Source of the DNA: an uncultured Oscillospiraceae bacterium
GTDB taxonomy: Bacteria; Bacillota; Clostridia; Oscillospirales; Ruminococcaceae
Length of the DNA: 5,916 nucleotides
Reading direction: 5' to 3'
Assembly: GCA_958403605.1 (NCBI GenBank)
Contig: CATXYA010000130.1
Location: forward strand, 1 to 5,916
How positions within the stretch are numbered: the stretch's first letter is position 1; each line of letters begins with the position of its first letter. Below are positions 1 through 5,762 of the stretch, piece after piece. Position numbers and translations under genes: made by a program. Below the pieces are notes generated by a model. It made no database searches. It saw only the letters and a program-made list of their open reading frames with translations, and had not been told where the DNA came from.

Positions 1-2
1 CG

Positions 3-50
3 CCTTCCCCCGGTGGGGGAAGGTGCCGAATGCAATGAGGCGGATGAGGG
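3..50. repeat. REP-like hairpin repeat at the left edge
   Basis: Positions 3-11 (CCTTCCCCC) and 15-23 (GGGGGAAGG) form a perfect 9-bp stem with a 3-nt loop. They are followed by GGTGCC and then GGCGGATGAGGGGG at 37-52. The arrangement of a CCTTCCCCC hairpin, a GGTGCC/GGC segment and a GGATGAGG tail resembles a short intergenic repeat that I recall as very abundant in Faecalibacterium-like gut clostridia. That link rests on memory and not on a search. It lies beyond the 3' end of the TetR gene, which is a usual place for such elements. There is no T-run next to the stem, so it does not look like a standard terminator. The element may continue to the left of the window. Confidence 0.55.
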
Positions 51-92
51 GGCGCCCAGAAACGTCTCCCAAGAGGGCGCGCCCGCGCCTTC
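50..92. other. GC-rich palindromes downstream of tetR
   Basis: This stretch contains the palindromes GGGCGCCC (50-57) and GGGCGCGCCC (75-84). On the + strand 73-80 can pair with 85-92 (GGCGC/GCGCC core at 76-80 and 85-89) around a GCCC loop. Read on the minus strand, this is the first hairpin potential after the TAA of the TetR gene, about 25 nt downstream. No run of T follows in that direction, so a factor-independent terminator is only a weak possibility. It could equally be part of the adjacent repeat cluster. Confidence 0.3.
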
Positions 93-116
93 CCTTCTCA
101 AGAGGCAGGGCACCCC

Positions 117-680
117 TTAAGCTTTCTGCTGGGCGTAGCCTGTTAAAAAGGCGTCGCTGAACGCGCTGATGCGGGCGGCAAGGGTCTCCACCGGGGTCTG
201 CATGCCGTCCTGCAGCCACCGGGCCAGCAGATTGCCGCTGCCGCCCGTGACGAACTCATAGGCCGCGGCCTGTTCCTCCTGGCTGCAGTGGGGCAGGCTT
301 TTGGCGATGCTGGCGAAAAAGCGCTGGTAGAGCAGCTGGGCCATGCGGATCGAAAAGCGGGGATCGCCGTGATCCGACGCCAGCAGGGCGCAGCGCGACT
401 GGCGCTCGCCGTGTGCGCCCAGCACCGCCGTCACCAGGACGGTGTCCTCGTTGTTGGGCGCGGCGATGGCGCGGCGCAGCTCGTCCAGCGTCTCCTGCTC
501 CAGCTTTTCCAAAAGGTCGAAGGGGTCGGCGTAGTGCTTGTAGAAGGTGGCGCGGTTGATCTCGGCCATCTCGCACAGCTCCTTCACCGTGATCTTGTCC
601 ACGGGCTTTTGGGCGAGGCAGGTGTAAAACGCCTCCTGGATGCGCATGCGGGTGTAACGCACGCGCGCGTCGGTCTTCAT
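117..680 (-). CDS. TetR/AcrR-family transcriptional repressor, divergent from a MATE pump
   Basis: This gene encodes a 187-residue DNA-binding regulator, a normal length for TetR. Residues about 10-55 are the TetR helix-turn-helix domain, with the recognition-helix signature ITVKELCEMAEINRATFYKH at 30-49. The following LLEKLEQ helix is also typical. The C-terminal half (about 75-187) is the ligand-binding part. Its YEFVTGGSGNLLARWLQDGM segment (141-160) resembles the C-terminal domain of clostridial DhaS-like TetR proteins. The start at 680 is chosen because AAGGGAGG lies 8-9 nt upstream and the family domain begins just after it; an upstream in-frame ATG at 755 has no such support and adds a basic, low-complexity leader. 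It is divergent from the MATE gene and shares a palindromic -10 region with it. It therefore most likely represses that pump and itself, with an unknown ligand. The TetR assignment is very secure; the target is inferred from position. Confidence 0.93.
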   Translation of the reverse strand: MKTDARVRYTRMRIQEAFYTCLAQKPVDKITVKELCEMAEINRATFYKHYADPFDLLEKLEQETLDELRRAIAAPNNEDTVLVTAVLGAHGERQSRCALLASDHGDPRFSIRMAQLLYQRFFASIAKSLPHCSQEEQAAAYEFVTGGSGNLLARWLQDGMQTPVETLAARISAFSDAFLTGYAQQKA

Positions 681-720
681 GAAAAAGCCTCCCTTTTTTC
701 CGTTTTTCAACACGCGGGGG

Positions 721-748
721 CGCAAGTGTCGCCGATGTTTCACTTTGC
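721..748. repeat. Inverted repeat in the tetR leader (possible second operator or mRNA hairpin)
   Basis: AAGTG at 724-728 and CACTT at 741-745 form an inverted repeat with a 12-nt spacer. It extends to GC on each side if one bulged base is allowed. It lies inside the predicted 5' untranslated region of the TetR gene and just upstream of the MATE -35 box. It could be a second repressor site or a leader hairpin. Five paired bases are close to chance level, so this is a weak call. Confidence 0.25.
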
Positions 749-761
749 GGCACATTGCTGG

Positions 762-790
762 TTGTTCCCCATCTTCCCCGCCATTATAAT
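762..790 (+). promoter_or_regulatory. Sigma-A-type promoter for the MATE gene
   Basis: A perfect TATAAT lies at 785-790, with TTGTTC at 762-767 as the -35 box and an exact 17-bp spacer. Transcription would begin near 797, about 45 nt before the MATE start codon. The -10 is a consensus match, while the -35 matches at 3 of 6 positions. Confidence 0.7.
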
Positions 791-811
791 ATACACAAGA
801 AAGAAAAGCAA
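783..811 (-). promoter_or_regulatory. Overlapping divergent promoter for the tetR gene
   Basis: The octamer ATTATAAT at 783-790 is its own reverse complement, so it also reads TATAAT on the minus strand (788 down to 783). Seventeen bases upstream on that strand is TTGCTT (811 down to 806) as a -35 box. Transcription would start near 776, leaving a leader of about 95 nt before the TetR start codon. The two divergent promoters therefore share the same melting region and probably cannot be occupied at once. Confidence 0.6.
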
Positions 812-820
812 CATGTGTAT
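791..820. promoter_or_regulatory. Candidate TetR operator (7-bp inverted repeat)
   Basis: ATACACA at 791-797 and TGTGTAT at 814-820 are perfect inverted repeats separated by 16 bp. They directly abut the shared -10 octamer. The site covers the expected MATE start of transcription and the -35 box of the tetR promoter, so one bound repressor could block both. TetR-family operators are commonly imperfect palindromes of about 15 to 36 bp in this kind of position. Its use as the operator is inferred and has not been shown. Confidence 0.55.
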
Positions 821-827
821 TTTATTT

Positions 828-834
828 AAGGGAG
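828..834 (+). promoter_or_regulatory. Ribosome binding site deciding the MATE start
   Basis: AAGGGAG lies 4 nt before the ATG at 839 and 7 nt before the adjacent in-frame ATG at 842. Normal spacing favours the second ATG. The two proteins differ only by one leading methionine. Confidence 0.6.
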
Positions 835-841
835 TGACATG

Positions 842-2197
842 ATGGAGACCCGTTCTGTTTTTCAAAAGCCGGCCTGGAAGGCCATTGTTTCCCTGAGCGT
901 CCCGTCCGTGATCTGTTACATGGTGATGATCCTGTACTACATGGCAGACCTGTATTTTGTGGGCTGGCTGGGGGACGTTTCGCTGGTGGCCGCCGTCTCG
1001 CTGGCGGCGCCGGTGTTCTCGGTGCTCATGGCCGTGGGCACGATGATCGCCAACGGCGGCTGTACGGTGACCGCCCAGGCGCTGGGGCAGAAAAACCAGA
1101 GCCAGGCGCGCCGCGACAGCGCGCTGTGCGTGTGGGCCAGCCTGGGGCTGGGGGCCGCATTTGCCGCCGGGGGCTGGCTGCTTTGCGATCCCCTGCTGCG
1201 ATTGCTGGGCGCGAACGCCGACACCTGGGAGGCGGCCAAAAGCTATGTGCTGGTCATCGCCGCCGGGGCGCCGGTCATTCTGCTGAACCACAGCCTGAAC
1301 GGCGTCCTGCGCGGCCGCGGCGAGATCAAGGCCGGGCTGGCGGGCAGCATGCTGTCCACGCTGCTGAACATCGCGCTGGACCCCTTGTTCATCGTGGTGC
1401 TGAAATGGGGCGTGGGCGGCGCCGCCATCGCCACGGTGCTGGGCAACGGCGCGGCGGTGGGGTACTATCTGCTGCATGGGGCGCGCCGGCGGGACCGCTG
1501 CGCCATCGAGCTGCATCCACGCTACGCCCGCGGCTGGCGGGCCCTGGGGACCATCCTGGCGCTGGGGCTGCCCAACGCCATCAGCACGGCGCTGAGCGGG
1601 CTGGCGGACACCTTCAGCAACCGCCTGCTGGTGCCGCACGGCACCGCCGCCGTGGCCGCCATGGGCGCCGCCGGCAAGGCCCTCATGCTGGTGACGATGG
1701 TGCAGATGAGCATCTGCATGGGCATCCAGCCGCTGCTGGCCTACTGCTACGGCGGGCGCGACTGGGCGCGGCTGAAGGAGGTGCTGCGGAAGGTGGCGCT
1801 GCTGACCACGGCCCTGGGCACGGGCCTGACACTGGTGCTGTGGGCTGTGCGCGGGCCGCTGACGGGCCAGTTTTTGCAGGACCCCGCTGCCGCTCTGCTG
1901 GGCCAGCGCTTTTTGGGGTATCTGCTGCTGACGGGACCGTTCATCGGCCTTTACTACCTGGCGGCCAACTTTTTGCAGGCCACCGGCAGCGCCGCCGCGG
2001 CCTCCCTCACCTCGGCCCTGCGGCAGGGCGTGCTGCTGGTGCCGCTGCTCTATCTGCTCAACAACGCCTGGGGCCTGGCGGGCCTGGCCCTGGCGCATCC
2101 GGCGGCGGACGCCGTCTCCGCCGCCGTCACGGGCATCTGGGCGCTGTGGTACTACCGGCGGCTGACGGGGACGAAGCCGGCGCTGACGGAAATTTGA
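842..2197 (+). CDS. MATE-family multidrug/sodium antiporter
   Basis: This gene encodes an integral-membrane efflux protein of 451 residues, the usual MATE length, with about twelve hydrophobic segments in two MatE halves (roughly 14-175 and 235-400). MATE proteins export cationic or amphipathic compounds in exchange for sodium ions or protons. Family landmarks are ADLYFVGWLG near 35-44, ALGQKNQSQARR near 80-91, and the NIALDPLF segment near 176-183. Near 294-313 there is GIQPLLAYCYGGRDWARLKE, a version of the GxQPLxxYxYG motif. NFLQATGS near 376-383 is followed by ALRQ. The start is set by the AAGGGAG site 7 nt upstream; an ATG one codon earlier is possible. Its divergent TetR neighbour suggests inducible expression as a drug or metabolite exporter. 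The substrate cannot be read from the sequence. No terminator with a T-run follows, so transcripts may read on into ade. Confidence 0.95.
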   Translation: METRSVFQKPAWKAIVSLSVPSVICYMVMILYYMADLYFVGWLGDVSLVAAVSLAAPVFSVLMAVGTMIANGGCTVTAQALGQKNQSQARRDSALCVWASLGLGAAFAAGGWLLCDPLLRLLGANADTWEAAKSYVLVIAAGAPVILLNHSLNGVLRGRGEIKAGLAGSMLSTLLNIALDPLFIVVLKWGVGGAAIATVLGNGAAVGYYLLHGARRRDRCAIELHPRYARGWRALGTILALGLPNAISTALSGLADTFSNRLLVPHGTAAVAAMGAAGKALMLVTMVQMSICMGIQPLLAYCYGGRDWARLKEVLRKVALLTTALGTGLTLVLWAVRGPLTGQFLQDPAAALLGQRFLGYLLLTGPFIGLYYLAANFLQATGSAAAASLTSALRQGVLLVPLLYLLNNAWGLAGLALAHPAADAVSAAVTGIWALWYYRRLTGTKPALTEI

Positions 2198-2219
2198 TGT
2201 TCCTCCATCCCTTCTGCCC

Positions 2220-2248
2220 TTGCCCCGGACGCGGGGGTAGGCTATAAT
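2220..2248 (+). promoter_or_regulatory. Promoter for ade
   Basis: TTGCCC at 2220-2225 (4 of 6 matches to the -35 consensus) and a perfect TATAAT at 2243-2248 are separated by 17 bp. Transcription would start near 2255, giving a leader of about 28 nt. That is too short for a purine riboswitch. A CCCCG-GACG-CGGGG hairpin (2223-2236) sits in the spacer but has no T-run. Confidence 0.65.
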
Positions 2249-2282
2249 GAGTTCAATCTGTATAAAATGGGAGGAAGCGGGG

Positions 2283-3995
2283 ATGGAAATGGACAGGCAG
2301 CTTCTGGAAGTGGCGGCGGGGCGCGCCGCGCCGGACCTTGTTTTGAAGCACGCGCAGGTGCTGAACGTGTTCACCCGGCGGTTCATCACCGCGGACGTGG
2401 CCATCGCCGGGGGACGCGTTGCGGGCGTGGGCGGTTACAGCGGCCCCGTGGAGCGGGACTGCACGGGCCTGTTTGTGTGTCCGGGCTTTGTGGACGCGCA
2501 TCTGCACATCGAATCCACCATGGCCGCGCCCTTTGAGCTGGCGCGGGCCGTGCTGCCCTGGGGCACCACCACGCTGATCGCCGACCCGCATGAGATCGTG
2601 AACGTGTGCGGCGCGGCGGGTGTTTCCTGGCTGCTGGACGCCACTGAGGACCTGCCGCTGAATACTTACGTGATGCTGCCCTCCAGCGTGCCCGCCACCC
2701 CCTTTGAGACCAGCGGCGCGGATTTTACCGCCGCGGACATGGCGCCCTTCTGGGGCCATCCGCGGGTACTGGGGCTGGGCGAGGTGATGTGCTACCCGGC
2801 GGTGCTGGCGGGCGAGGCGGCCATTGGGGACAAGCTGGACGCGGCCCGGGCCGCGGGGCGGCGGGCCGACGGCCACGCGCCGGGCCTTGCCGGGAAGGAG
2901 CTGCAGACCTACGCGGCGGCGGGCATCGCCACCGAGCACGAGTGCACCACCTTTGCCGAGGCGCGGGAAAAACTGGAGGCCGGCTTGGCGGTCCTCATCC
3001 GCGAGGGCAGCGCGGCGCACAACCTGCCCGCGCTGGTGACGGGCCTGCTGGAGAGCGGGCTGCCCACCGAGCGCTTCGCCTTCTGCACCGACGACAAGCA
3101 TTTGGACGACATCGCCCGGGACGGGCACATCCGCTGGAACGTGCGGCTGGCCATCGGGCTGGGCATGGCGCCGGAGGACGCGCTGTGCATGGCGAGCTGG
3201 CACGCGGCGCGGCTGTACGGCCTGGACGGCGAGCTGGGGGCCGTGGCCCCGGGCCGCCGGGCCGACCTGGTGCTGCTGGACGATTTGAAAGACGTGCACG
3301 TGTGCGGCGTCTACAAGGATGGCGTGCCCGCCCAGGACTGCTTTGCCGGGCGGACGGCGGCGCCGGTGCCGGACGCGCTGCTGCACACCGTGCGCACCGC
3401 GCCCCTTTCCCCTGCCCGGCTGGCGCTGCCCGCGGCAGGGCCGGTACACTGCATCGAGCTGGTGCCGGGGCAGATCGTGACGCGTCACGCCTATGAGACG
3501 GTGCCCACGCGGGACGGGCTGTTTGCGCCGGACGCCGTTTACAGCAAGCTGTGCGTGGCCGAGCGCCACGGCAAAAACGGCAACGTGGCCGTGTGCCCGC
3601 TGAAGGGCTACGGCATCCGCGGCGGGGCCGTTGCCACCACCGTGGCCCATGACAGCCACAACCTCATCGCCGCCGGGGACAACGACGCCGACCTGCTGCT
3701 GGCGATGGAGCATCTGCAGGCCTTGGGCGGCGGCTACGTCTTGGCGGCGGGCGGCAAAATTTTGGGCGAGGTGCCGCTGCCGGTGGCGGGGCTGCTGTCC
3801 GGCGCGCCGTGGGAGCAGATCCAGGCGGCCACGGCGGACATTCTGGCCAAGGCCCACGGAATGGGCATCCCCTCCCACGTGGACCCGTTCATCACGCTGT
3901 CGTTTTTGGCGCTGCCGGTCATCCCCGCGCTGCGCCTGACCGACCGGGGCATCTTCGATGTGGAACGCTTTGCGTTATTGGAGGCACAGGCATGA
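2283..3995 (+). CDS. ade: Adenine deaminase
   Basis: This cytoplasmic amidohydrolase converts adenine to hypoxanthine and ammonia in purine salvage. The 570-residue length fits the AdeC family (about 570-600). Metal-site candidates are HLH at 73-75 inside PGFVDAHLHIESTM (67-80), Glu167 in GLGEVM, His198 in DGHAPGL, His219 in TEHECTT and Asp270 in FCTDDKH. DPHEIVNVCG (101-110) and the C-terminal SHVDPFITLSFLALPVIPAL (531-550) are also typical of adenine deaminase and separate it from other amidohydrolases. The start at 2283 has GGAGG 8 nt upstream. An upstream in-frame ATG at 2247 overlaps the -10 box and is rejected; Met3 is a less well spaced alternative. It has its own promoter. Its stop codon overlaps the start of the next gene in an ATGA, so the two are translationally coupled. 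I see no missing key residue or frameshift. Confidence 0.96.
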   Translation: MEMDRQLLEVAAGRAAPDLVLKHAQVLNVFTRRFITADVAIAGGRVAGVGGYSGPVERDCTGLFVCPGFVDAHLHIESTMAAPFELARAVLPWGTTTLIADPHEIVNVCGAAGVSWLLDATEDLPLNTYVMLPSSVPATPFETSGADFTAADMAPFWGHPRVLGLGEVMCYPAVLAGEAAIGDKLDAARAAGRRADGHAPGLAGKELQTYAAAGIATEHECTTFAEAREKLEAGLAVLIREGSAAHNLPALVTGLLESGLPTERFAFCTDDKHLDDIARDGHIRWNVRLAIGLGMAPEDALCMASWHAARLYGLDGELGAVAPGRRADLVLLDDLKDVHVCGVYKDGVPAQDCFAGRTAAPVPDALLHTVRTAPLSPARLALPAAGPVHCIELVPGQIVTRHAYETVPTRDGLFAPDAVYSKLCVAERHGKNGNVAVCPLKGYGIRGGAVATTVAHDSHNLIAAGDNDADLLLAMEHLQALGGGYVLAAGGKILGEVPLPVAGLLSGAPWEQIQAATADILAKAHGMGIPSHVDPFITLSFLALPVIPALRLTDRGIFDVERFALLEAQA

Positions 3996-4444
3996 CGAAG
4001 GGAGAACAGGCCGAGGCGCTGTTTCGCCAGGGCTACAACTGCGCCCAAAGCGTGGCCGGGGCCTTTGCCGAAGAGCTGGGGGTGCCGCTGGAGACGGCGG
4101 TGCGCCTGGTGAGCGGCTTCGGCGGCGGCTTTGGCCGCCTGCGGGAGGTGTGCGGCGCGGTGTGCGGCATGACCTTTGTTTACAGTGCCCTGCGCGGATA
4201 CGGCCAACCCGGCACTCACGCGGAGAAAACGCGCACCTATGCCGCGGTGCAGCGGCTGGCGGCGGCGTACCGCGAGGCCAACGGCAGCATCATCTGCCGG
4301 GAGCTGCTGGGCCTTGCCGCCCCCGAGGGCACGCCCCAGGCCGAGGCGCGCACGGCGGCGTATTACGAAAAGCGCCCCTGCCCGCAGCTGGTGCACCTGG
4401 CGGCGGACCTGGCGGCGGCGGAATTGGCGCGGGAGGACGGCTGA
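3992..4444 (+). CDS. C_GCAxxG_C_C family protein (cysteine-rich, function unknown)
   Basis: This gene encodes a 150-residue soluble protein with the spaced cysteines that define the C_GCAxxG_C_C family. They are Cys17 in YNCAQS, then a glycine-rich SGFGGGFGR (41-49), Cys54 and Cys58 in VCGAVCG, Cys102 in ICRELLG and Cys130 in RPCPQLV. Members are small, often found in anaerobes, and are thought to bind metal or act in redox chemistry, but no reaction is established to my knowledge. No signal peptide or membrane segment is visible. The ATG overlaps the ade stop by 4 bp (ATGA), and GGAGG lies 7 nt before it inside the end of ade, so its synthesis depends on or follows ade translation. An accessory, metal-handling or redox role linked to adenine deaminase is a guess from context. 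Two strong hairpins downstream end the operon. Confidence 0.9.
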   Translation: MTKGEQAEALFRQGYNCAQSVAGAFAEELGVPLETAVRLVSGFGGGFGRLREVCGAVCGMTFVYSALRGYGQPGTHAEKTRTYAAVQRLAAAYREANGSIICRELLGLAAPEGTPQAEARTAAYYEKRPCPQLVHLAADLAAAELAREDG

Positions 4445-4460
4445 CGGGAAAAGGGTGCGC

Positions 4461-4540
4461 GGGTCCAGACGTTTTCGGGGCGGGACCGATAGCCAGTGGC
4501 CGTCGCTACGGAGCAGGGGAGCGCGGGCCTGCCTGGTCCC
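4461..4540 (+). other. Possible branched RNA structure in the 3' untranslated region
   Basis: GGGACC at 4482-4487 can pair with GGTCCC at 4535-4540. This pairing encloses two small hairpins, CCGT-CGCT-ACGG (4500-4511) and GCAGG/CCTGC (4513-4517 with 4528-4532). GGTCC at 4462-4466 could pair instead with GGACC at 4483-4487, so two exclusive folds exist. The element sits between the last gene of the ade operon and its terminator. It may be a 3'-derived small RNA, a decayed repeat, or chance pairing in GC-rich sequence. Confidence 0.3.
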
Positions 4541-4560
4541 TGACAAAAAACGATCACCAC

Positions 4561-4607
4561 CCAGAAGGGCGCGCTGCAAGATTTTTTCTTGCGGCGCGCC
4601 CTTTTGG
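4561..4607. terminator. Long 21-bp hairpin between convergent genes
   Basis: Positions 4561-4581 pair with 4587-4607 over 21 bp with only two G-U pairs (4564/4604 and 4575/4593), around a loop of five T. The core is AAGGGCGCGC against GCGCGCCCTT. The sequence after the stem on the + strand (TTCTTTT) is only moderately T-rich. The upper part of the hairpin should form on both strands. It probably ends or protects transcripts from the ade side, and perhaps also from the oxidoreductase side. Confidence 0.7.
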
Positions 4608-4619
4608 TTCTTTTGCCGG

Positions 4620-4648
4620 AAAACACGAACTTTTTGTTCGTGTTTTTT
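4620..4648. terminator. Rho-independent terminator, probably bidirectional
   Basis: AAAACACGAAC at 4620-4630 pairs perfectly with GTTCGTGTTTT at 4636-4646 around a TTTTT loop. On the + strand the arm runs into six consecutive T (4643-4648), giving a classic intrinsic terminator for the ade operon. On the minus strand the stem begins 16 nt past the oxidoreductase stop and ends in four T, so it can serve that gene as well. Confidence 0.85.
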
Positions 4649-4663
4649 CGTGGATTTTCCCAA

Positions 4664-5659
4664 TTATTGGAATTCTTGTACCGCTTTGACGGCCCAGGCG
4701 GGGTCCTTCAACAGGGCGCGGCCCACGCCGATGAGGTCCGCTTTTCCTGCTTCCAGCAGCTGCCGGGCCGCGGCGCCGTCCACGATGCCGCCTGTGAGCA
4801 GCACGGGCACGGAAACAGCCTCCTTGATGGCCTGGGTGAGCGGCGCGAAATAGCCCTGCCCCTGGGCGCCGGGAAAGGTGAAGCCGCAGAAGCCGCCGGA
4901 GATATCCAGCAGGTCCACGCCCGCCTGCTCCAGCGCCTTGGCCGCTTCGATGCCGTCCTCGGGGGTGGCGCCGCCGTCGCGGTAATCACATGCGCCCAGG
5001 CGCACGGCCAGGGGATACTGCCGGCCCACCGCCCCGCGCACGGCCTCCACCGTTTCCAGCAGCAGGCGCAGGCGGCCCGCCAGCGTGCCGCCGTAAGCAT
5101 CGGTGCGGCGGTTGGCGAGGGGCGAATAGAACTGGTCCAGCAGATAGCCGTGGGCCGCGTGCAGTTCCACGCCGTCGAACCCGGCCTCTTTTGCCCGGCG
5201 GGCGGCAGCGGCAAAGGCCTCCGGCACGACCTGAAGGTCGGCCTGTTCCATGGCGCGGGGCAGCGGGCGCTCCGGCGCGGCATTGGGCAGCCGCACGGCG
5301 CTGGGGGCCAGAGGCGTCAGCGCCGCGTCGTCGGGCTTTGCCACGCCGCCCGCGTGGCTGATCTGCGCCATGGCGGGGACGCCGCAGCCGCGGATGGCCG
5401 CCGCCAGCTGCGCCAGGCCGGGCACCGCGCCGTCCTCAGCAATGGAGACCTGGCCCGGCCCCGCCTTGCCCACGGGGCAGACGTAGCTGTGCTCGGTGAT
5501 GATGAGGCCCAGGGCGGCGCCCTCTGCCCGGGCGGTGTAATAGCTGCACAGCTGCGGGCCGACATGCCCGGCGGCGTCGGCCTTGCCCGTGGCCATGGGC
5601 GGCATGACGAGGCGGCTGTTCAGCCGCAGTTGGTTGACGGTGATGGGATCGGTGAGCAT
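4664..5659 (-). CDS. Old Yellow Enzyme-family NADH/NADPH:flavin oxidoreductase
   Basis: This gene encodes a 331-residue FMN-binding TIM-barrel ene-reductase, the size of single-domain YqjM/NamA-type enzymes. It has no C-terminal iron-sulfur or NAD-binding extension like that of 2,4-dienoyl-CoA reductase. Landmarks are NSRLVMPPMAT (14-24) at the flavin, QISHAGG (99-105) and VELHAAHGYLLDQFYSP (164-180). In the last of these His167, His170 and Tyr172 correspond to the substrate-binding pair and proton donor of the family. NRRTDAYGG (183-191), LLTGG (287-291) and GVGRALLKDP (311-320) complete the phosphate-binding side. Such enzymes reduce electron-poor C=C bonds of enones, quinones or nitro compounds; the natural substrate here is unknown. 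The start at 5659 is chosen for its AGGAGG site 8 nt upstream; an upstream in-frame ATG at 5761 would run through the promoter region. It is divergent from an HxlR regulator that probably controls it. Confidence 0.93.
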   Translation of the reverse strand: MLTDPITVNQLRLNSRLVMPPMATGKADAAGHVGPQLCSYYTARAEGAALGLIITEHSYVCPVGKAGPGQVSIAEDGAVPGLAQLAAAIRGCGVPAMAQISHAGGVAKPDDAALTPLAPSAVRLPNAAPERPLPRAMEQADLQVVPEAFAAAARRAKEAGFDGVELHAAHGYLLDQFYSPLANRRTDAYGGTLAGRLRLLLETVEAVRGAVGRQYPLAVRLGACDYRDGGATPEDGIEAAKALEQAGVDLLDISGGFCGFTFPGAQGQGYFAPLTQAIKEAVSVPVLLTGGIVDGAAARQLLEAGKADLIGVGRALLKDPAWAVKAVQEFQ

Positions 5660-5688
5660 CTTTCTTTCCTCCTTTGCTTTACAAGCCC

Positions 5689-5717
5689 AGCATACCATGA
5701 TACATTTGTTTTGGTAA
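5689..5717 (-). promoter_or_regulatory. Promoter for the ene-reductase gene
   Basis: On the minus strand, TTACCA (5717 to 5712) is followed after 17 bp by TATGCT (5694 to 5689). The TATGCT is preceded by TGG, giving an extended -10. Transcription would start near 5682, about 23 nt before the start codon. Its -35 box overlaps the TTGGTA -35 box proposed for the divergent HxlR gene. Confidence 0.5.
5693..5716. promoter_or_regulatory. Candidate HxlR operator (TACCA-N14-TGGTA)
   Basis: TACCA at 5693-5697 and TGGTA at 5712-5716 are inverted repeats spaced by 14 bp. They touch the -10 and -35 boxes of the ene-reductase promoter. A second weak inverted repeat, TTTTG-N12-CAAAA (5728-5749), lies near the HxlR start. 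Either could be bound by the HxlR protein; both are short enough to arise by chance. Confidence 0.35.
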
Positions 5718-5741
5718 GAACGCACTTTTTTGATAGATACT
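5711..5741 (+). promoter_or_regulatory. Possible promoter for the HxlR gene
   Basis: TTGGTA at 5711-5716 is a plausible -35 box (4 of 6). The -10 is less certain: TAGATA at 5734-5739 has 17-bp spacing but only 3 of 6 matches, and GATACT at 5736-5741 has 4 of 6 but 19-bp spacing. The weak -10 would fit a promoter that needs or tolerates regulator binding. Confidence 0.35.
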
Positions 5742-5762
5742 ACCCAAAAGGAGAGTGGCATT

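Noticed and set aside
1..116. CRISPR array or attachment site
   Set aside because: The palindromes are not regularly spaced direct repeats with unique spacers, and no integrase or tRNA is nearby.
2223..2236. Terminator after the MATE gene
   Set aside because: The stem is only 5 bp, is not followed by T residues, and lies between the -35 and -10 boxes of the ade promoter.
1126..2247. Forward reading frame in another phase across the MATE gene
   Set aside because: It is Gly/Arg/Ala-rich with no domain and no ribosome binding site, and it lies inside a confident gene.
2249..2282. Purine riboswitch ahead of ade
   Set aside because: The leader after the predicted promoter is about 28 nt and contains no aptamer-like stems.
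740..2404. Long minus-strand reading frame opposite the MATE gene
   Set aside because: It is low-complexity, rich in Gln, Arg, His, Gly and Ala, has no recognisable domain and mirrors the MATE gene. Long antisense frames are expected opposite GC-rich coding sequence.
2253..3878. Long minus-strand reading frame opposite ade
   Set aside because: It has the same Arg/Gly/Gln/His-rich shadow composition and no family motifs. Ade on the + strand is unmistakable.
4482..4540. tRNA-like cloverleaf
   Set aside because: At about 59 nt it is too short. It lacks a GTTC T-loop and a recognisable anticodon arm, and its stems do not match tRNA spacing.
3734..4663. Minus-strand frame spanning the C_GCAxxG_C_C gene and terminators
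   Set aside because: It would translate straight through two terminator hairpins and opposite two real genes, and it has no domain signature.
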